Below the pieces are notes generated by a model. The model searched no databases. It was not told the DNA's origin and saw only the letters and a program-made list of their open reading frames with translations. From assembly GCA_023386455.1 (NCBI GenBank), contig JAEWJO010000211.1:1-10185 (forward strand): a stretch of 10,185 nucleotides of DNA, read 5' to 3'. Below, piece after piece: positions 7,411-10,185 of this stretch. This DNA comes from Pseudomonadota bacterium (GTDB lineage: Bacteria > Myxococcota_A > Polyangia > Haliangiales > Haliangiaceae). The position numbers and the translations under genes were made by a program. How positions within the stretch are numbered: position 1 is the first letter of the stretch; each line of letters opens with the position of its first letter.

Positions 7411-8247
7411 ATGCGGCTTTGGCTCGTCGCGCTGTTCGCTCTCGGCTGCTCCAGTGAGGAGGAGCTGCCCATCCCGTCAGAGTGCAACGGAGCCGTCGAG
7501 CTCTGTGCGCGCCGTTACGACGAGGTGGTCTACCCGACGACGCACAACGCGATGTCGAACGGTCAGGACGGCTGGCAGAACCCGAACCAGGACTTCAACC
7601 TCGCCCGCCAGCTCGCGGACGGGGTTCGCGGCCTGATGCTCGATGCGCACGAGTGGGGCGACGGCGTCCTGCTCTGCCATGCATTCTGCCCGCTCGGCAG
7701 CCTGCCGCTCGCCGACGGCCTCCGGATCATCCGCACGTTCCTCCACGACCAACGCGGCGAGGTCGTGACGATCATCTTCGAGAGCTACGTGACACCCGAG
7801 GAGATGGCGACGGCGTTCGCGGCATCGGGGCTCGACCGCTACGTCCACGCGCACGTCGCGGGCGAGCCCTGGCCGACGCTCCGCGAGATGATCGACGCCG
7901 ACGAGCGAGTCGTCGTGTTCACCGACGACGGCGGCGCGACGTATCCCTGGTACCTGGACGTCTGGGCGAACGCGTACGAGACGCACTACCAGGCGGAGAC
8001 GATCGCGGACTTCAGCTGCGCGCCGAACCGCGGTGACCCCCAGAACCCGCTCTTCATCTTCAATCACTTCCTGACCCAGACGCTCGCGGTGCCCGACCAG
8101 GCGCCGACCGTGAATGCCAACCCGTTCCTGCTCGACCGCGCGCGCGAATGCATGCAGGCCGATGGCAGCTTGCCGAACTTCGTCACCGTCGACTTCTACG
8201 ATCAGGGTGACCTGTTCGCGGCGGTTCGCGCGCTGAACAACCTCTAG
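7411..8247 (+). CDS. PI-PLC X-domain-like secreted lipoprotein (putative phosphodiesterase)
   Basis: This is a 278-residue protein. A very short leader (MRLWLVALFALG) is followed by C13, an acceptable though not ideal lipobox, so lipid attachment to a membrane is likely. The mature protein follows the phosphatidylinositol-specific phospholipase C X-domain pattern. A first catalytic-type His is in YPTTHNAMS (H45). A GVRGLMLDAH segment (71-80) carries the Arg and Asp typical after the core strand. A second His is in LLCHAFCPLG (H90), followed by a strand VVTIIFESYV (118-127). The 45-residue His-His spacing is close to that of bacterial PI-PLC enzymes. Cysteines such as C25, C32, C89 and C93 could form disulfides in the envelope. 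The substrate is unknown: bacterial members act on inositol lipids, but many homologues are untested. The start is fixed by an in-frame TAG 12 bp upstream; the ribosome binding site is weak. It converges on the acidic-protein gene with 4 bp between stops. Confidence 0.8.
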   Translation: MRLWLVALFALGCSSEEELPIPSECNGAVELCARRYDEVVYPTTHNAMSNGQDGWQNPNQDFNLARQLADGVRGLMLDAHEWGDGVLLCHAFCPLGSLPLADGLRIIRTFLHDQRGEVVTIIFESYVTPEEMATAFAASGLDRYVHAHVAGEPWPTLREMIDADERVVVFTDDGGATYPWYLDVWANAYETHYQAETIADFSCAPNRGDPQNPLFIFNHFLTQTLAVPDQAPTVNANPFLLDRARECMQADGSLPNFVTVDFYDQGDLFAAVRALNNL

Positions 8248-8255
8248 CCGGCTAG
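8244..8255. repeat. Perfect 12-bp palindrome containing both convergent stop codons
   Basis: CTAGCCGGCTAG reads the same on both strands and contains the TAG of the lipoprotein gene (8245-8247) and the TAG of the acidic-protein gene (8254-8252). It is too short, with no T-run, to call a terminator. Confidence 0.55.
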
Positions 8256-8452
8256 TAGAAGCGCGAGTCGTCCGGCTCGAAGTCGAGGTCGCCCTCGTCG
8301 GCGAGATCCTCCTCGTCATCGAACATGTCCTCGTCCTCGAGGTAGCTCGTGCGCTCCTCTTCGTCCTCGGCAGCGCCATGCGGGCGGCCGATCAGGAGGT
8401 TGCTGTCGTCGACCGTGTCGTCGTTATCTTTATGGTTGGGCTCGTAAGACAT
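8252..8452 (-). CDS. Highly acidic 66-residue protein, unknown function
   Basis: The frame from ATG 8452 encodes 66 residues, of which 27 are Asp or Glu and only 4 are Lys or Arg. Acidic blocks surround a short central motif, SNLLIGRPHGAA (17-28), and the end is aromatic (DDSRFY). There is no signal peptide or membrane segment, and it is likely cytoplasmic and largely disordered. No family is recognised; DNA-mimic, chaperone-like or metal-binding roles would fit an acidic protein but none is shown. Support for a real gene comes from GC-rich codon choice except in the first ten codons, where TCT, CAT, AAA and GAT relax the composition as often seen at initiation regions, and from a near-consensus sigma-54 element directly upstream. 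No good Shine-Dalgarno precedes ATG 8452. The frame is open further upstream, but that stretch reads as a shadow of the propeller gene. Confidence 0.65.
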   Translation of the reverse strand: MSYEPNHKDNDDTVDDSNLLIGRPHGAAEDEEERTSYLEDEDMFDDEEDLADEGDLDFEPDDSRFY

Positions 8453-8468
8453 GATGTTCCATGCCTGC

Positions 8469-8484
8469 AGCAAGTCAGGTGCCA
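8469..8484 (-). promoter_or_regulatory. Sigma-54 (-24/-12) promoter element upstream of the acidic-protein gene
   Basis: Read on the minus strand, TGGCAC-CTGAC-TTGCT matches the sigma-54 consensus TGGCAC-N5-TTGCW at every fixed position, with the required 10 nt between the GG and GC pairs. The predicted start, about 12 nt after the GC, falls near 8458, leaving a leader of only about 6 nt before ATG 8452. It lies in the intergenic gap and points toward the gene. Confidence 0.65.
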
Positions 8485-8507
8485 GGTAGGACACGCGCCT
8501 GGCGTGT
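8481..8507. repeat. Two overlapping inverted repeats between the propeller and acidic-protein genes
   Basis: GCCAGG (8481-8486) pairs with CCTGGC (8498-8503) across 11 nt, and ACACGC (8491-8496) pairs with GCGTGT (8502-8507) across 5 nt. They share bases, so the two hairpins exclude each other. The first repeat includes part of the -24 box of the sigma-54 element. No T-run follows on either strand, so an intrinsic terminator is not supported. Confidence 0.4.
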
Positions 8508-8529
8508 GGGGCAGGGGGCACGGTGAGCG

Positions 8530-10185
8530 CTACGGAAACGTCCCATCGGCGAGCCACAGGTCGCCCTCGTAGCCGCCGACGGCTGCGATGATGCCGCTTC
8601 CATCCGAGGTCCACGCGGCCGCGCTGACGCTGCCCGTGCCCGCGTTCCACAGGATGCGTGCGGGCGTGCTGCCGTCGAGCGGCACCGCGACGACCTGCTG
8701 GTAGCCGCGCACGAGCATCAGCTGGGTGCCATCGGGCGAGATTCGAGGACGCTGCCAGGTCGCGAGCTCGACGCCGCCGATCGGCACCGGTGGCGCTCCG
8801 CCGAGTGTCGTCTTCATTACGCGTCGCGCGCCGGATGCATCCGAGGCGGTGACGAACACGACCGTGTCATCGACGGGCGACGCCGCCGGTTGTGCGCCGA
8901 CAACCAGCTCGCGTGCGGCGCCGCCGCTCACCGCGATCGAGTAGACGGAGGTCACTCCGCGCACGGTGCGCTCGAACAGGACGTGCTCGCTGTCGCGCGC
9001 GAACACCGGCGCGGCATCGGACGGGTCCATCGTCAGGACCTTCGCCTCGCCGATGGTCGTGCCTGGGGCTGCGAGGTCGACGATCGCGAGTCCGCTCCGG
9101 CTCGCGTAGACGATCCGCCTGCCGTCGGGCGAGGGCGTGGCGCCCAGTGCGCCCGGCGGCGTCACCGCGCGGGGCGGCGCGTTCCCGTCGAGATCGATCA
9201 GCCACCCGTTCTGCTGGCCGAGGCGATTGCTGGTCACGAGCAGGCGGTGCGAATCGACGACGTATGGATTCGTGTCCTGCCATGCACCGCGCGACACGAC
9301 TGCCGGTGGCTGGTCGAGCGCGATCCGCGCGATGTACTCGCGCTCGAGGCACGTCGAGAACACGAGTCGCTTGCCATCACGGCTGACATCCATTCCCGCA
9401 CCGGGCGACACGCCGCCGGGGACCGCGATGCTCTTCGCGCCGCCCCACGGCCGGAACAGCAGCTGGTTGCCCTCGGTCGCGCCCTTGCGCGTCGCGTAGT
9501 AGCCGCGCGCGTGATGTGCCGCGGCCAGCCCACCCTCGTAGTCGGTCGCGGTCTCCTCGACGACGCGCAGCCTGCCGCCGGGATCGAGCTCGCCGAGCGC
9601 GGTCTGATCGGCGTCGCTCGACGTCCACCACAGGACGGCGATGCCCGCGCCCTCGACCTCGACGAGGTGATAGAGGCGCGCGCCCGCCGGTAGCTTGCCG
9701 AGCTCGGTGTCGGTCCCGGTCGCGAGGTCGCGTCGCAGGATGCGGCCCGCAGAATCGCCGACGAGCAACGCGCCGTCATGCGTCCACGCCGGATAGCCGA
9801 CCGTCGCGCCGAGATCCTTCGGTGCCGTGCTCCCATCGAGCGGCACGAGGCGCAGCGTGCGGCCGAGCGCGTCCTCGTGCACGTACGCGACGCGGGTGCC
9901 GTCGGGAGATAGCGCGCTCGCGTAGTCCCAGCCCGGCGTCGACGTCAGCTGCGTCCGCGTGTTCGTCTCGAGATCGAGCGTCATGATCTCGTAGTCGCCG
10001 CCGGCGATGCCGTCGAACACGATACGCGTTCCGTCGGGATGGAGGCGCGGATACTCCTCGCAGCCGTCCTCGAGCGTGAGCCGGCGGCTCGCTGTCACCT
10101 CGATCGTCGGCGGAGCGACGGTCTTCGGCGCGTGGCCGCCGTCGTCGCGCAGGACGAGCCACACGAAGCCACCGGCGAGCGCGAG
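8530..10185 (-). CDS. Membrane-anchored TolB/PD40-type beta-propeller protein (5' end outside window)
   Basis: The frame is open to the window edge and ends at TAG 8532-8530. The first visible residues (LALAGGFVWLVLR) form the end of a transmembrane helix, so a GTG at 10164 lies inside that helix and is not a credible start; the true N-terminus is outside. After a short Pro/Thr linker come about 530 residues with repeated propeller-blade motifs. Numbered from the GTG codon these include HPDGTRIVF (42), SPDGTRVAY (86), SRDGKRLVF (261), SPDGRRIVY (345) and SPDGTQLML (476), with weaker ones at THDGALLVG (128) and TSDGSGIIA (519). This is the PD40/WD40-like pattern of TolB-family propellers. No enzymatic residues were recognised. 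Known proteins of this shape include the C-terminal sensory parts of myxobacterial Ser/Thr kinases and ToxR-like regulators; which applies depends on the unseen N-terminus. Confidence 0.82.
   Translation of the reverse strand, partial: LALAGGFVWLVLRDDGGHAPKTVAPPTIEVTASRRLTLEDGCEEYPRLHPDGTRIVFDGIAGGDYEIMTLDLETNTRTQLTSTPGWDYASALSPDGTRVAYVHEDALGRTLRLVPLDGSTAPKDLGATVGYPAWTHDGALLVGDSAGRILRRDLATGTDTELGKLPAGARLYHLVEVEGAGIAVLWWTSSDADQTALGELDPGGRLRVVEETATDYEGGLAAAHHARGYYATRKGATEGNQLLFRPWGGAKSIAVPGGVSPGAGMDVSRDGKRLVFSTCLEREYIARIALDQPPAVVSRGAWQDTNPYVVDSHRLLVTSNRLGQQNGWLIDLDGNAPPRAVTPPGALGATPSPDGRRIVYASRSGLAIVDLAAPGTTIGEAKVLTMDPSDAAPVFARDSEHVLFERTVRGVTSVYSIAVSGGAARELVVGAQPAASPVDDTVVFVTASDASGARRVMKTTLGGAPPVPIGGVELATWQRPRISPDGTQLMLVRGYQQVVAVPLDGSTPARILWNAGTGSVSAAAWTSDGSGIIAAVGGYEGDLWLADGTFP

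Noticed and set aside
8453..8650. N-terminal extension of the acidic protein
   Set aside because: The added residues are Arg-rich and antisense-like in character, and most of the extension overlaps the end of the propeller gene in another frame; acidic composition starts at ATG 8452.

Overview
The window is GC-rich bacterial DNA with strong G/C preference at third codon positions and tightly packed genes. Several small proteins here match no family I know. The gene content is two histidine kinases, a membrane-anchored beta-propeller protein, lipoprotein-style secreted enzymes and a near-consensus sigma-54 promoter. Together these suggest a Myxococcota-like (deltaproteobacterial) chromosome. 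That placement is inferred from style and content, since no rRNA or marker gene is present.

Left part (1-2182). The tail of an unidentified protein is followed 2 bp later by a DUF2156/MprF-type aminoacyl-phosphatidylglycerol synthase-like protein with a C-terminal membrane domain. A small FAM210/DUF1279-like membrane protein follows with a 4-bp ATGA overlap. These three look like one plus-strand transcription unit. A 91-residue receiver-like protein lacking the phospho-acceptor converges on them from the minus strand.

Centre (2183-7362). A 278-bp divergent interval leads into a tightly coupled operon with gaps of -1 and 0 bp. It encodes an outer-membrane porin-like barrel with a Pro-rich periplasmic linker, a 141-residue PstS-like periplasmic binding protein, and a hybrid histidine kinase (TM, helical periplasmic region, TM, HAMP, HisKA, HATPase, receiver). 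A second kinase (receiver, HisKA, HATPase) converges on the hybrid kinase and overlaps its 3' end by 41 bp. No DNA-binding output regulator lies in the window. The porin/binding-protein/kinase trio is the best candidate for an interesting system: a possible envelope-spanning sensor in which barrel and binding protein feed the kinase.

Right part (7363-10185). A putative PI-PLC-X-type lipoprotein runs divergently from the receiver-kinase. Its stop codon shares a perfect 12-bp palindrome with the stop codon of a very acidic 66-residue protein on the other strand. That small gene has a TGGCAC-N5-TTGCT sigma-54 element placed so that its mRNA would be almost leaderless. The window ends inside a minus-strand gene for a membrane-anchored TolB/PD40-type beta-propeller. 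No tRNA, rRNA, IS element, CRISPR array or integrase was seen.
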